Below are positions 34,042-42,388 of a stretch of DNA of 42,420 bases, in pieces. The position numbers and the translations under genes were made by a program. The notes under the pieces were generated by a model. The model made no database searches, was not told the origin of the DNA, and worked only from the letters and a program-made list of their open reading frames with translations. The DNA is taken from contig NZ_BARF01000019.1 in assembly GCF_000367365.1 (NCBI RefSeq), positions 1-42,420 on the forward strand. Direction: 5' to 3'. This DNA comes from Streptomyces prunicolor NBRC 13075 (GTDB lineage: Bacteria; Actinomycetota; Actinomycetes; Streptomycetales; Streptomycetaceae). Each line of letters begins with the position of its first letter. Within the stretch, counting starts at the first letter, position 1.

Positions 34042-35816
34042 GCCTCGCCGACGCCGTCGCCCATCTCTCCCCCGAACGCTGGGAGAAGGCCAACCGCCTC
34101 CTCATCCGCAAGGCCCTCGCCGAGTTCGCGCACGAGCGGCTGCTCACGCCCGAACTCGTCGAGCAGGACGGTGACTTGTACGTCGTCCGCAGCGACGACG
34201 GCCTGACCCGCTACCGGTTCACCGCCGCCCAATACGCCCTCGACCACTGGCAGGTCGACGCCGACTCGATCACCCGTCACCGCGACGGCGTCGAACTCCC
34301 CCTCGCCGCCCTGGAGTTCTTCATCGAGCTGAAGCAGGCGCTCGGGCTGACCGAGGAGATCCTGCCGGTCTACCTGGAGGAGATCTCCTCCACCCTCTCC
34401 GGCACCTGCTACAAGCTCACCAAGCCGCAGCTCCCGGTCGCCGAGCTGGTGAAAAGCGACTTCCAGGCCATCGAGACCGGGATGACCGAGGGCCACCCCT
34501 GCTTCGTCGCCAACAACGGCCGGCTCGGCTTCGGCATCCACGAGTACCTCTCGTACGCCCCCGAGACCGCGAACCCGGTCCGCCTGGTGTGGCTGGCCGC
34601 GCACCGCTCACGGGCCGCGTTCACCGCGGGCGTGGGCATCGAGTACGAGTCGTTCATGCGGCGGGAGTTGGGCGCCGAGACGGTCGAGCGGTTCGGGCTG
34701 ACCCTCGTCGACCGGGGTCTCGATCCCGACGACTTCCTCCTCATCCCGGTCCACCCCTGGCAGTGGTGGAACAAGCTCAGCGTCACCTTCGCCGCCGAGA
34801 TCGCCCGCGGCCACCTCGTGTGCCTCGGCGAGGCCGACGACGAGTACCTCGCCCAGCAGTCCATCCGGACCTTCTTCAACAAGTCCCACCCCGAGAAGCA
34901 CTACGTGAAGACGGCCCTGTCCGTCATCAACATGGGCTTCATGCGCGGACTTTCGGCCGCCTACATGGAGGCGACCCCGGCGATCAACGACTGGCTCGCC
35001 CAACTCATCGACAACGACCCGGTGTTGAAGTCCACCGGCCTGTCGATCATCCGTGAGCAGGCGGCCGTCGGCTACCGGCACCTGGAGTACGAGGCGGCGA
35101 CCGACCGCTACTCGCCGTACCGCAAAATGCTCGCCGCGCTCTGGCGAGAGAGCCCAGTCTCCTCGCTCCAGGACGGCGAGTCCCTCGCCACGATGGCCTC
35201 GCTGGTGCACCTGGACCACGAGGGCGCGTCCTTCGCCGGCGCGCTGATCGAGCGGTCGGGGCTCGCCCCGGTGGAGTGGCTGCGGCGGTATCTGCGGGCG
35301 TACTTCACCCCGTTGCTGCACAGCTTCTACGCCTACGACCTGGTGTTCATGCCGCACGGCGAGAACGTCATCCTCGTCCTGAAGGACGGTGTCGTCGAGC
35401 GCGCGATCTACAAGGACATCGCCGAGGAGATCGCCGTCATGGACCCGGACGCGGTGCTGCCGCCGACGGTCGAACGACTGCGGGTCGAGGTCCCCGAGGA
35501 CAAGAAGCTGCTGTCGATCTTCACCGACGTCTTCGACTGCTTCTTCCGCTTCCTCGCCGCCGGTCTGGCCGCCGAGGGCGTCCTGGAGGAGGACGACTTC
35601 TGGCGTACGGTCGCGGACGTCACCCGCGAGTACCAGGACGCGGCACCCGAACTCGCCGACAAGTTCCGGCAGTACGACATGTTCGCGCCCGAGTTCTCGC
35701 TGTCCTGCCTCAACCGTCTCCAACTGCGCAACAACAAGCAGATGGTGGACCTGGCGGACCCGGCCGGCGCGCTCCAACTCGTCGGCACCCTGAAGAACCC
35801 GATCGCCGGGTTCTGA
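34038..35816 (+). CDS. desD: DesD, NRPS-independent siderophore (NIS) synthetase
   Basis: The 592-residue IucA/IucC-family ATP-dependent ligase has an N-terminal catalytic part (about 120-370, with the ATP-side HP motif I-P-V-H-P-W-Q and K-T-A-L-S-V-I-N) and a C-terminal FhuF-like domain (about 400-580). It joins succinyl-hydroxycadaverine units and closes the ring to desferrioxamine E, or caps with acetyl units to give B. Coupled to desC by ATGA, it ends the operon in front of a terminator. Confidence 0.95.
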   Translation: MSLADAVAHLSPERWEKANRLLIRKALAEFAHERLLTPELVEQDGDLYVVRSDDGLTRYRFTAAQYALDHWQVDADSITRHRDGVELPLAALEFFIELKQALGLTEEILPVYLEEISSTLSGTCYKLTKPQLPVAELVKSDFQAIETGMTEGHPCFVANNGRLGFGIHEYLSYAPETANPVRLVWLAAHRSRAAFTAGVGIEYESFMRRELGAETVERFGLTLVDRGLDPDDFLLIPVHPWQWWNKLSVTFAAEIARGHLVCLGEADDEYLAQQSIRTFFNKSHPEKHYVKTALSVINMGFMRGLSAAYMEATPAINDWLAQLIDNDPVLKSTGLSIIREQAAVGYRHLEYEAATDRYSPYRKMLAALWRESPVSSLQDGESLATMASLVHLDHEGASFAGALIERSGLAPVEWLRRYLRAYFTPLLHSFYAYDLVFMPHGENVILVLKDGVVERAIYKDIAEEIAVMDPDAVLPPTVERLRVEVPEDKKLLSIFTDVFDCFFRFLAAGLAAEGVLEEDDFWRTVADVTREYQDAAPELADKFRQYDMFAPEFSLSCLNRLQLRNNKQMVDLADPAGALQLVGTLKNPIAGF

Positions 35817-35830
35817 CCCCACAAGCAGGC

Positions 35831-35870
35831 GGGCACCCCGGGGTACGGTCCCCGGGGTGCCCGTCCTTTT
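35831..35870 (+). terminator. Strong intrinsic terminator after desD
   Basis: A 13-bp perfect stem GGGCACCCCGGGG / CCCCGGGGTGCCC with a TACGGT loop is followed by GTCCTTTT. It ends the des operon and also separates it from the convergent hexosaminidase gene. Confidence 0.93.
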
Positions 35871-35898
35871 GCCGTGGCTCAGCAGCCTTCGGCGTCAA

Positions 35899-37500
35899 CT
35901 AGCTCGCGGGCCAAGGGACTTGGGGCGACCGGTAGTAGTCGATCCCGAGCGCGTCCCACCTCGGCGCCTGTGCCGCGAGCCGCACCTTGTACGTGTCCCA
36001 GTCGTGCGTCGAGGCCGGCGACCAGCCCAGCTCGGCCACGCCCGGCAGCCTGGGGAACGCCATGTACTGGATGTTGGCGTCCGTCACGATGGTCTCCGAC
36101 CACAGCGGCGCCTCGACACCCTTGATCGCCGAACTCGGCACCCCGGCAAGGTAGTTGCCCGGGTCCCAGCCGTAGGACCGCTTCACCTCGACGAGCCCTG
36201 CCCAGTCCTGGCCGAGCGGGGTGTCCTCGGTGTACTTCATGTCGAGGTAGACCCGGTCGGCGGGCGAGAGGATCAGCCCGGTGCCGTTCTTCGCGGCCTC
36301 GGCGACCTGTGCCTTCTCGGCGGCGTCAGTGTCGTCGAGCCCCCAGTACTGGGCGAGGGCGCCCTTCACCGGGTGGGCGCCGGTGATCTGGTGCCAGGCG
36401 ATCACCGTCTTGCCGTACTTGGTGACGATCGGCTGCACCCGGTCCATGAACTTGACGTAGTCCTCATGGCTGGTGGAGTGCGCCTCGTCGCCGCCGATGT
36501 GGAGATAGCGGCCCGGGGTGAGCGCGGCCAGTTCGCGGATCACGTCGTCCACGAAGCTGTAGGTGAGGTCCTTGCCGACGCACAGCGAACTGAAGCCGAC
36601 GTCCGTGCCCGTGTAGAGCGGGGGCGCGACGCCGTCGCAGTTCAGATCGGCGTAGGAGGCGAGGGCCGCGTTCGTGTGGCCCGGCATGTCGATCTCGGGG
36701 ACCACTTCGAGGAAGCGCGAGGAGGCGTAGCGGACGATCTCCTTGTAGTCGTCCTTCGTGTAGTAGCCGCCGGTGCCGCCGCCCACCTCGGTCGAGCCGC
36801 CGTAAGTCGCCAGGCGGGGCCAGGAGTTGATGGCGATGCGCCAGCCCTGGTCGTCGCTGAGGTGCAGATGCAGCTCGTTGATCTTGTAGAGCGCCAACTC
36901 GTCGATGTAACGCTTGACTTGGTCGACGGTGAAGAAGTGCCGGGAGACGTCGAGCATCGCGCCGCGGTAGGCGTAGCGCGGGGAGTCCTCGATGGTGCCG
37001 CCCGCGATCTGCCAGGGGCCGCGCTGCACGGAGCTCTTCTCGACGGCGGCGGGCAGGAGTTGGCGCAGGGTCTGCACGCCGTGGAAGAGCCCGGCAGGCC
37101 TGCTCGCGGTGATGGTGACCCCCGAGACCCCACTGACGATCCGGTAGCCCTCGGCGCCGAACGTACCCTTGGCCAGGCGGAGTTGGATGCCGCCCTTTCC
37201 CCGCGAGGTGACCGGCAGCCGGTAGCCGGTGGAGGGGCGCAGGATGCCCGCGAGGTACGCGCCGATCCGGCGCGACTCACGGGTGTCGTCGACGCGGATA
37301 CGGGTGCTGCTCGTGATCTTGTACGGGTGCCCCGCGGGGGTGACCTTGGCGGGCGCCGGGACCACCCGGCCCAGCGGGGTGGCAGTGACGGGCGCGGCGG
37401 AGGGTGCGGCGCCGACGACGGACACGCTCGCGGCGGCGACGAGCAGCAGCGAGCCGAGGAGGCGGGTCGTTCTGTGGCGCTGTCTCACAAGGCGTCTCAC
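35899..37500 (-). CDS. Secreted beta-N-acetylhexosaminidase (GH20)
   Basis: The 533-residue glycosidase starts at GTG 37500 (an AAGGAAGGGA site upstream) with a signal peptide (R-R-L-V-R-Q-R-H, then a hydrophobic core to about residue 33). A GH20b-type N-terminal domain precedes the barrel. The catalytic pair is D-E in H-I-G-G-D-E-A-H, and substrate residues appear in R-Y-A-Y-R-G-A-M-L-D-V-S-R-H and H-L-H-L-S-D-D-Q-G-W. It releases GlcNAc from chitobiose or other aminosugar ends outside the cell. It is convergent with desD, and its promoter region holds a dre-like site. Confidence 0.93.
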   Translation of the reverse strand: MRRLVRQRHRTTRLLGSLLLVAAASVSVVGAAPSAAPVTATPLGRVVPAPAKVTPAGHPYKITSSTRIRVDDTRESRRIGAYLAGILRPSTGYRLPVTSRGKGGIQLRLAKGTFGAEGYRIVSGVSGVTITASRPAGLFHGVQTLRQLLPAAVEKSSVQRGPWQIAGGTIEDSPRYAYRGAMLDVSRHFFTVDQVKRYIDELALYKINELHLHLSDDQGWRIAINSWPRLATYGGSTEVGGGTGGYYTKDDYKEIVRYASSRFLEVVPEIDMPGHTNAALASYADLNCDGVAPPLYTGTDVGFSSLCVGKDLTYSFVDDVIRELAALTPGRYLHIGGDEAHSTSHEDYVKFMDRVQPIVTKYGKTVIAWHQITGAHPVKGALAQYWGLDDTDAAEKAQVAEAAKNGTGLILSPADRVYLDMKYTEDTPLGQDWAGLVEVKRSYGWDPGNYLAGVPSSAIKGVEAPLWSETIVTDANIQYMAFPRLPGVAELGWSPASTHDWDTYKVRLAAQAPRWDALGIDYYRSPQVPWPAS

Positions 37501-37510
37501 GAGCGGTCCC

Positions 37511-37530
37511 TTCCTTTGAACTTCCTTTGA
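37511..37530. repeat. Two-copy direct repeat in the hexosaminidase leader
   Basis: TTCCTTTGA occurs at 37511-37519 and, after AC, again at 37522-37530. On the minus strand each copy gives TCAAAGGAA, so one of them may contribute to the ribosome site of the hexosaminidase gene. Confidence 0.4.
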
Positions 37531-37536
37531 GCCCGG

Positions 37537-37552
37537 ACAGGTACAGACCATT
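37537..37552. promoter_or_regulatory. DasR-like (dre) site upstream of the hexosaminidase
   Basis: ACAGGTACAGACCATT agrees with 12 of the 16 bases of the dre consensus ACTGGTCTAGACCACT. The conserved GGT and GACCA arms are intact. It lies 37 bp from the hexosaminidase start and 32 bp from the DUF4429 start, so it could control either. DasR is the GntR-type repressor of aminosugar genes in streptomycetes; binding here is an inference. Confidence 0.6.
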
Positions 37553-37583
37553 CTGTCGCCTGACCGGTGGAAGAATCCCTCCC

Positions 37584-38462
37584 ATGGCGGAAATCATCCA
37601 GAAGGACGGCACCTGGATCTTCGACGGCGACGCCCTGCGGCTGACTCCCGGACGGGACAAGAACGTCGGCCTGTTCCGCAAGACACTCGGCGAACTCGTC
37701 GTCCCCTTGGGCGCGTTGGCGGGCGTCTCGTTCGAGCAGGGCCGTAAGTCGGGCCGGCTGAGACTGCGGCTGCGCGACGGCGCCGACCCGCTGCTGCACG
37801 CCACCGGCGGCCGGCTCACCGAGGGCGACGACCCCTACCAACTCCCCGTCGAGTCTGACCGGTACGGCGTCGCCGAGTACTTCGTGGACGAGGTGCGCAA
37901 CGCCCTGCTGCTCGACGAGGTCCCGGCCGACCCGGTGGACACGTACCTGCTGCCGGGCCCGGCCGTGCCGCTCTCGGTGTCCGCCGGGGACGGCACGGCG
38001 AGCTTCGACGGCGAGCGCGTCCGGCTGGAGTGGAACTGGAAGACCGAGGACGCCAAGTCCGCCGCCGGCGCCCGCACCCTCGCCGTCACCGACCTCGTCG
38101 GCGTGGAGTGGCGCCCGTCGGCCGGTCTGGAGAACGGCTACATCCGCTTCTCGGTGCGCAACGCGCCGACCAAGGCACCGCCCAAGTACGACCCCAACTC
38201 CGTGGAGCTGTGGGGCTTCAAGAAGGACCCGCTGATGGCCCTGGTCGCCGCGGCCGTACAGGCCCGCCTCCCGCACCCGGCCGCCGAGACGGACGTACGA
38301 CCTGAACAGCCTGCACCCGAACGGCAGTTGACGGCCGCGGCGGAGGACGGCCACGACGCGCTGCTGCGGCGGTTGCGGGAACTCGGGGAGCTGCACCGGG
38401 ACGGGGTGCTCACGGACGAGGAGTTCGCGATGGCCAAACAGGCGGTCCTCAAACGGATGTGA
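37584..38462 (+). CDS. DUF4429 / SHOCT domain protein
   Basis: The 292-residue soluble protein has two related beta-rich segments (about residues 5-125 and 135-240, the first opening G-T-W-I-F-D-G-D, the second G-T-A-S-F-D-G-E) in the manner of DUF4429. A C-terminal SHOCT motif follows (LLRRLRELGELHRDGVLTDE, then F-A-M-A-K). SHOCT segments often assist oligomerisation. The role is unknown. The gene is divergent from the hexosaminidase and convergent with the phosphatase. The gap to the next gene (38463-38533) has no convincing terminator. Confidence 0.82.
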   Translation: MAEIIQKDGTWIFDGDALRLTPGRDKNVGLFRKTLGELVVPLGALAGVSFEQGRKSGRLRLRLRDGADPLLHATGGRLTEGDDPYQLPVESDRYGVAEYFVDEVRNALLLDEVPADPVDTYLLPGPAVPLSVSAGDGTASFDGERVRLEWNWKTEDAKSAAGARTLAVTDLVGVEWRPSAGLENGYIRFSVRNAPTKAPPKYDPNSVELWGFKKDPLMALVAAAVQARLPHPAAETDVRPEQPAPERQLTAAAEDGHDALLRRLRELGELHRDGVLTDEEFAMAKQAVLKRM

Positions 38463-38533
38463 CCATCCAGGGAGGACCGCCTGCGGGATGAGTGGCGCCC
38501 TGCCTTCCGGGCGTAACTCGGTCTACTTCAGGG

Positions 38534-40126
38534 CTACTTGGCCTTGCGGGCGACCGTGAAGCGGTCGATCTCGGCGCCGGTCTCGGCGATGCCGCGGACC
38601 GTCAGGGTGGTCGTACGGCCCTTCGAGGCGGGCTGGACGTCCACGCGCAGGAACGAGTAGTTGAGGTAGCGGACGCGCGACCAGGCGACCGTCTCGTTGA
38701 CCTTGCCGTCCTTCGTGTTGACGAAGGCGGCGACCGAGTCGAGGTCGGCGACGTGACCCTCGTAGGAGTCCGGGGCGGAGAACGCGTACAGGCTGCGGCC
38801 TGCCGCGCCCGCCGTCACGTAGACGACACCCTCGGTCTCCGGGTACGCCGTGCCACCGATCGGCAGCTTCTTGACGACCGCGTTCTTCTTGATGACGTCG
38901 GTGCGCTCGTACTGGTGGTTGTGGCCGTTGATGACCAGGTCCACCGTGTACTTCTCGAACAGCGGCACCCACTCGCCCCGCACTCCCCCCTCCGAGGAGT
39001 GCGCGGTGGAGGTGCAGTAGGCGCAGTGGTGGAAGAAGACGACGACGAAGTCGATGTCGTGCGCCGCGCGGTACTTCTTGAGCTGCGCCTCCAGCCACTT
39101 GGTCTGCGTGCCGCCGGAGATGCCGAGGTTGGCCGGGATCTCGAAGGACACGTCGTTGGCGTCCAGCGAGATGATCGCCGTGTTGCCGTAGACGAAGGAG
39201 TAGACGCCCGGCAGGTTCTTCTTGTCGGGGCCGTTGTCCGGCAGGTTCCAGCGGGCGTCCTCGCCGCCGTAGCCGTTGGGCGAGTACCAGGCCTCCATGT
39301 CGTGGTTGCCGTAGGCGGGCATCCACGGCACGGACTTGGCGACCGACTCGGTCTGCGCGAGGAACTGGTCCCAGGTGCGCGAGTCGAAACCGGCGTCGGC
39401 GGTCTGGCCCGCGCCCGCCGGGTCGGCGTAGCAGATGTCGCCGGCGTGCAGGTGGAAGGCCGGGTTCTGGCCCAGCAGCAGGCTGTTGTTGGCCAGGCCG
39501 TGGTAGCCGACGCCCTCGTCGCCGAAGGCCGTGAAGGTGAACGGCTTCTTGTGGTCGGGGGCGGTGGTGAAGGTGCCCAGCGTGCCGAGCAGGTGGGCCT
39601 CGGCCGGGTCGAAGCCCGCGTGGCCGACGCCGTAGTAGTAGGTCTTGCCCGGGCGCAGGTGGGTCAGCTTGGCGTGCAGGTAGTACTGGGTGTGGTCGCC
39701 GCTCGCGCCGACGCCCGCCGGGGTGTAGAGGGTGCGCACCTCGGCCTCGATCTTGCGGGAGAGGTCCCAGGGGTGCGCGCCGATCCGGACGAACGGTTTC
39801 TTGACGTTGATCGGGACCTGCCAGGAGACCGTCACCTCCGTGCTCGGGTCGTTGCCGAAGGCGAGGTGCCGGCCGAACGGGGAGACGAGGGCCCCGTCGA
39901 CGGACTCGCCGGAGGTGGCGGCGTAGGTGGCCGAAGCCTGGCTGGGGACGGCCGCCTGGGCGACCGCGCCCGGCACGAACACGCCACCCGCGATGGCGCC
40001 GAGCGTCACGGCACCGCCCCTGACCATCGTGCGCCGCGAGAATCTCGCGCGCAGGTACTCGTGCTGCTCCGCCATGCTCATGCGCTCTGCGAGCTCCGCG
40101 GGTACTCCCATACGAGGAATGTCCAT
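38534..40126 (-). CDS. Tat-exported purple acid phosphatase-type metallophosphoesterase
   Basis: The 530-residue protein has a Tat signal (F-S-R-R-T-M-V-R-G-G, then a hydrophobic stretch, about residues 28-58), an N-terminal fibronectin-III-like purple acid phosphatase domain (about 75-175) and a metallophosphatase domain with F-G-D-E-G, G-D-I-C-Y-A-D, G-N-H-D, F-F-H-H and G-H-N-H, which give the dinuclear metal site. It should release phosphate from esters outside the cell. ATG 40126 gives the Tat leader an ordinary N-terminal length (M-D-I-P-R-M-G); longer readings run through the intergenic region. No GTTCACC-type PHO box was seen upstream. Confidence 0.88.
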   Translation of the reverse strand: MDIPRMGVPAELAERMSMAEQHEYLRARFSRRTMVRGGAVTLGAIAGGVFVPGAVAQAAVPSQASATYAATSGESVDGALVSPFGRHLAFGNDPSTEVTVSWQVPINVKKPFVRIGAHPWDLSRKIEAEVRTLYTPAGVGASGDHTQYYLHAKLTHLRPGKTYYYGVGHAGFDPAEAHLLGTLGTFTTAPDHKKPFTFTAFGDEGVGYHGLANNSLLLGQNPAFHLHAGDICYADPAGAGQTADAGFDSRTWDQFLAQTESVAKSVPWMPAYGNHDMEAWYSPNGYGGEDARWNLPDNGPDKKNLPGVYSFVYGNTAIISLDANDVSFEIPANLGISGGTQTKWLEAQLKKYRAAHDIDFVVVFFHHCAYCTSTAHSSEGGVRGEWVPLFEKYTVDLVINGHNHQYERTDVIKKNAVVKKLPIGGTAYPETEGVVYVTAGAAGRSLYAFSAPDSYEGHVADLDSVAAFVNTKDGKVNETVAWSRVRYLNYSFLRVDVQPASKGRTTTLTVRGIAETGAEIDRFTVARKAK

Positions 40127-40218
40127 GACGTCTGAAACTCGTCGACATGAGCAACGGTGCGCAAGACACAGGATGGACAGCTTGCGAACAGAGCCCCATA
40201 AGACTTTCAACAGGCCGT

Positions 40219-40234
40219 TGCCCGATATCGGGCA
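40219..40234. promoter_or_regulatory. 16-bp perfect palindrome in a divergent intergenic region
   Basis: TGCCCGATATCGGGCA is perfectly palindromic. It lies between the phosphatase start (40126) and the small-protein/glmS unit (40277), 43 bp upstream of the latter. The 150-bp gap holds nothing else that I recognise. It is a strong candidate for a dimeric regulator site; the regulator is unknown. Confidence 0.55.
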
Positions 40235-40276
40235 GGATTCTTGCAAACCTCCCTTCGGTACCCCAGGATCAACCGG

Positions 40277-40534
40277 GTGCACGACGAACTCGTTGATCAT
40301 CTGACGCGCTCCTCACCCCTCAACCGGGGCGAGGCACTGCGGGTGATCCAGGACGTGCTCGCCTACTTCGACGAGACGACCGAGCAGTACGTCCGTCGCC
40401 GCCACCGCGAGCTCCAGGCCCAGGGCCTGGTCAACGCGACGATCTTCGACCGGATCGAGGCGGACCTGAAATACCGGGCCGTGGCCCCGCCGGAGCTCAC
40501 CCTCCGACAGCTGCGCCGGATCGTCTACGGCTAG
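40277..40534 (+). CDS. Small conserved hypothetical protein upstream of glmS
   Basis: The 85-residue charged, helical protein (VHDELVDHLTRSS..., ending LRQLRRIVYG) starts at GTG 40277, with AGGA about 7 nt before it. It has no membrane segment and no recognised domain. Codon use looks genuine (high GC3), and the 14-bp gap to glmS implies one transcript. A longer reading from TTG 40241 is less likely. It may be a small partner of GlmS or an unrelated rider. Confidence 0.7.
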   Translation: MHDELVDHLTRSSPLNRGEALRVIQDVLAYFDETTEQYVRRRHRELQAQGLVNATIFDRIEADLKYRAVAPPELTLRQLRRIVYG

Positions 40535-40548
40535 GAATACGTATATAT

Positions 40549-42366
40549 ATGTGCGGAATCGTCGGATACATCGGCAAGCGTGACGTCGCTCCGCTGCTGC
40601 TGGAGGGCCTGCAGCGGCTGGAGTACCGCGGCTACGACTCCGCGGGCATCGTCGTGACGACCCCCAAGGCGGCCGGCCTGAAGATGGTCAAGGCCAAGGG
40701 CCGGGTCCGTGACCTGGAGGCCAAGGTCCCGGCGCGCTTCAAGGGCACCACCGGAATCGCCCACACCCGCTGGGCCACCCACGGCGCCCCCTCCGATGTG
40801 AACGCCCACCCGCACCTGTCCGCCGACAGCAAGGTCGCCGTAGTCCACAACGGCATCATCGACAACGCGTCCGACCTCCGGAAGAAGCTCGAAGCGGACG
40901 GCGTCGAGTTCCTCTCCGAGACCGACACCGAGGTCCTCACCCACCTCATCGCCCGCTCCCAGCAGGAGAAGCTGGAGGACAAGGTCCGCGACGCGCTCCG
41001 GGTGATCGAGGGGACGTACGGCATCGCCGTCCTGCACGCCGACTTCCCCGACCGCATCGTGGTGGCTCGAAACGGCTCCCCGGTGGTCCTCGGGATCGGC
41101 GAGAAGGAGATGTTCGTAGCCTCGGACATCGCCGCGCTGGTGACGCACACGCGCCAGATAGTGACGCTGGACGACGGCGAGATGGCGACCCTCAAGGCCG
41201 ACGACTTCCGGACATACACGACCGAGGGCACGCGGACCACGTCCGAGCCGACCACCGTCGAGTGGGAGGCCGCCTCCTACGACATGGGCGGCCACGACAC
41301 CTACATGCACAAGGAGATCTTCGAGCAGGCCGACGCCGTGGACCGCGTGCTGCGCGGCCGTATCGACGACCGCTTCTCCACCGTGCACCTCGGCGGCCTG
41401 AACCTGGACGCCCGCGAGGCCCGGCAGATCCGCCGCGTGAAGATCCTCGGCTGCGGCACCTCGTACCACGCGGGCATGATCGGCGCCCAGATGATCGAGG
41501 AGCTGGCCCGCATCCCCGCGGACGCCGAGCCGGCCTCCGAATTCCGGTACCGCAACGCGGTAGTTGACCCCGACACCCTGTACATCGCGGTCTCGCAGTC
41601 GGGTGAGACGTACGACGTGCTGGCGGCGGTACAGGAGTTGAAGCGCAAGGGCGCCCGCGTCCTCGGCGTGGTGAACGTCGTCGGCTCAGCGATCGCCCGC
41701 GAGGCGGACGGCGGCATGTACGTGCACGCGGGCCCCGAGGTCTGTGTCGTCTCGACCAAGTGCTTCACCAACACCACAGTCGCGTTCGCCCTGTTGGCCC
41801 TGCACCTGGGCCGCACCCGCGACCTCTCGGTCCGCGACGGCAAGCGCATCATCGAGGGCCTGCGCAAGCTGCCGGCCCAGATCTCCGAGATCCTCGACCA
41901 GGAGGAGGAGATCAAGAAGCTGGCGGCCGAGTACGCCGAGGCCCACTCGATGCTCTTCATCGGCCGGGTCCGCGGCTACCCGGTGGCCCGCGAGGCTTCG
42001 TTGAAGCTCAAGGAGGTCTCGTACATCCACGCCGAGGCCTACCCCGCCTCGGAGTTGAAGCACGGCCCCCTCGCCCTGATCGAGCCCGCCCTCCCCACGG
42101 TGGCGATCGTCCCCAACGACGACCTGTTGGAGAAGAACCGCGCCGCCCTGGAGGAGATCAAGGCCCGCAGCGGCCGCATCCTCGCGGTGGCCCACCAGCA
42201 CCAGGAGAAGGCCGACCAGACGATCGTCGTCCCGAAGAACGAGGACGAGTTGGACCCGATCCTGATGGGGATTCCTCTTCAACTCCTGGCGTACCACACG
42301 GCGTTGGCGCTCGGGCGGGACATCGACAAGCCGCGCAACCTCGCCAAGTCAGTCACGGTCGAGTAG
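40549..42366 (+). CDS. glmS: Glutamine-fructose-6-phosphate transaminase (isomerizing)
   Basis: The 605-residue protein is complete. Cys2 of M-C-G-I-V-G-Y-I is the glutaminase nucleophile after Met removal, with the R-W-A-T-H-G motif of that domain. Two SIS domains follow (about 285-430, with G-C-G-T-S-Y-H-A and S-Q-S-G-E-T; and 455-600, with G-R-G-type R-V-R-G-Y-P and E-L-K-H-G-P). The chain ends K-S-V-T-V-E as expected. It makes glucosamine-6-phosphate for cell-wall precursors. Streptomycetes often carry two glmS paralogues; which one this is cannot be told. No glmS ribozyme is expected or seen in the 14-bp leader, which is oddly AT-rich (GAATACGTATATAT). Confidence 0.95.
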   Translation: MCGIVGYIGKRDVAPLLLEGLQRLEYRGYDSAGIVVTTPKAAGLKMVKAKGRVRDLEAKVPARFKGTTGIAHTRWATHGAPSDVNAHPHLSADSKVAVVHNGIIDNASDLRKKLEADGVEFLSETDTEVLTHLIARSQQEKLEDKVRDALRVIEGTYGIAVLHADFPDRIVVARNGSPVVLGIGEKEMFVASDIAALVTHTRQIVTLDDGEMATLKADDFRTYTTEGTRTTSEPTTVEWEAASYDMGGHDTYMHKEIFEQADAVDRVLRGRIDDRFSTVHLGGLNLDAREARQIRRVKILGCGTSYHAGMIGAQMIEELARIPADAEPASEFRYRNAVVDPDTLYIAVSQSGETYDVLAAVQELKRKGARVLGVVNVVGSAIAREADGGMYVHAGPEVCVVSTKCFTNTTVAFALLALHLGRTRDLSVRDGKRIIEGLRKLPAQISEILDQEEEIKKLAAEYAEAHSMLFIGRVRGYPVAREASLKLKEVSYIHAEAYPASELKHGPLALIEPALPTVAIVPNDDLLEKNRAALEEIKARSGRILAVAHQHQEKADQTIVVPKNEDELDPILMGIPLQLLAYHTALALGRDIDKPRNLAKSVTVE

Positions 42367-42388
42367 ACGTCTTTGGTCTTCTGTCTTT

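Noticed and set aside
40127..40276. PHO box for the purple acid phosphatase
   Set aside because: No GTTCACC-type direct repeats were found upstream; only an unrelated 16-bp palindrome is present.
40535..40548. glmS ribozyme or riboswitch in the leader
   Set aside because: The gap before glmS is only 14 bp and follows another gene directly, leaving no room for the ribozyme fold, which is otherwise known from Firmicutes-type bacteria.
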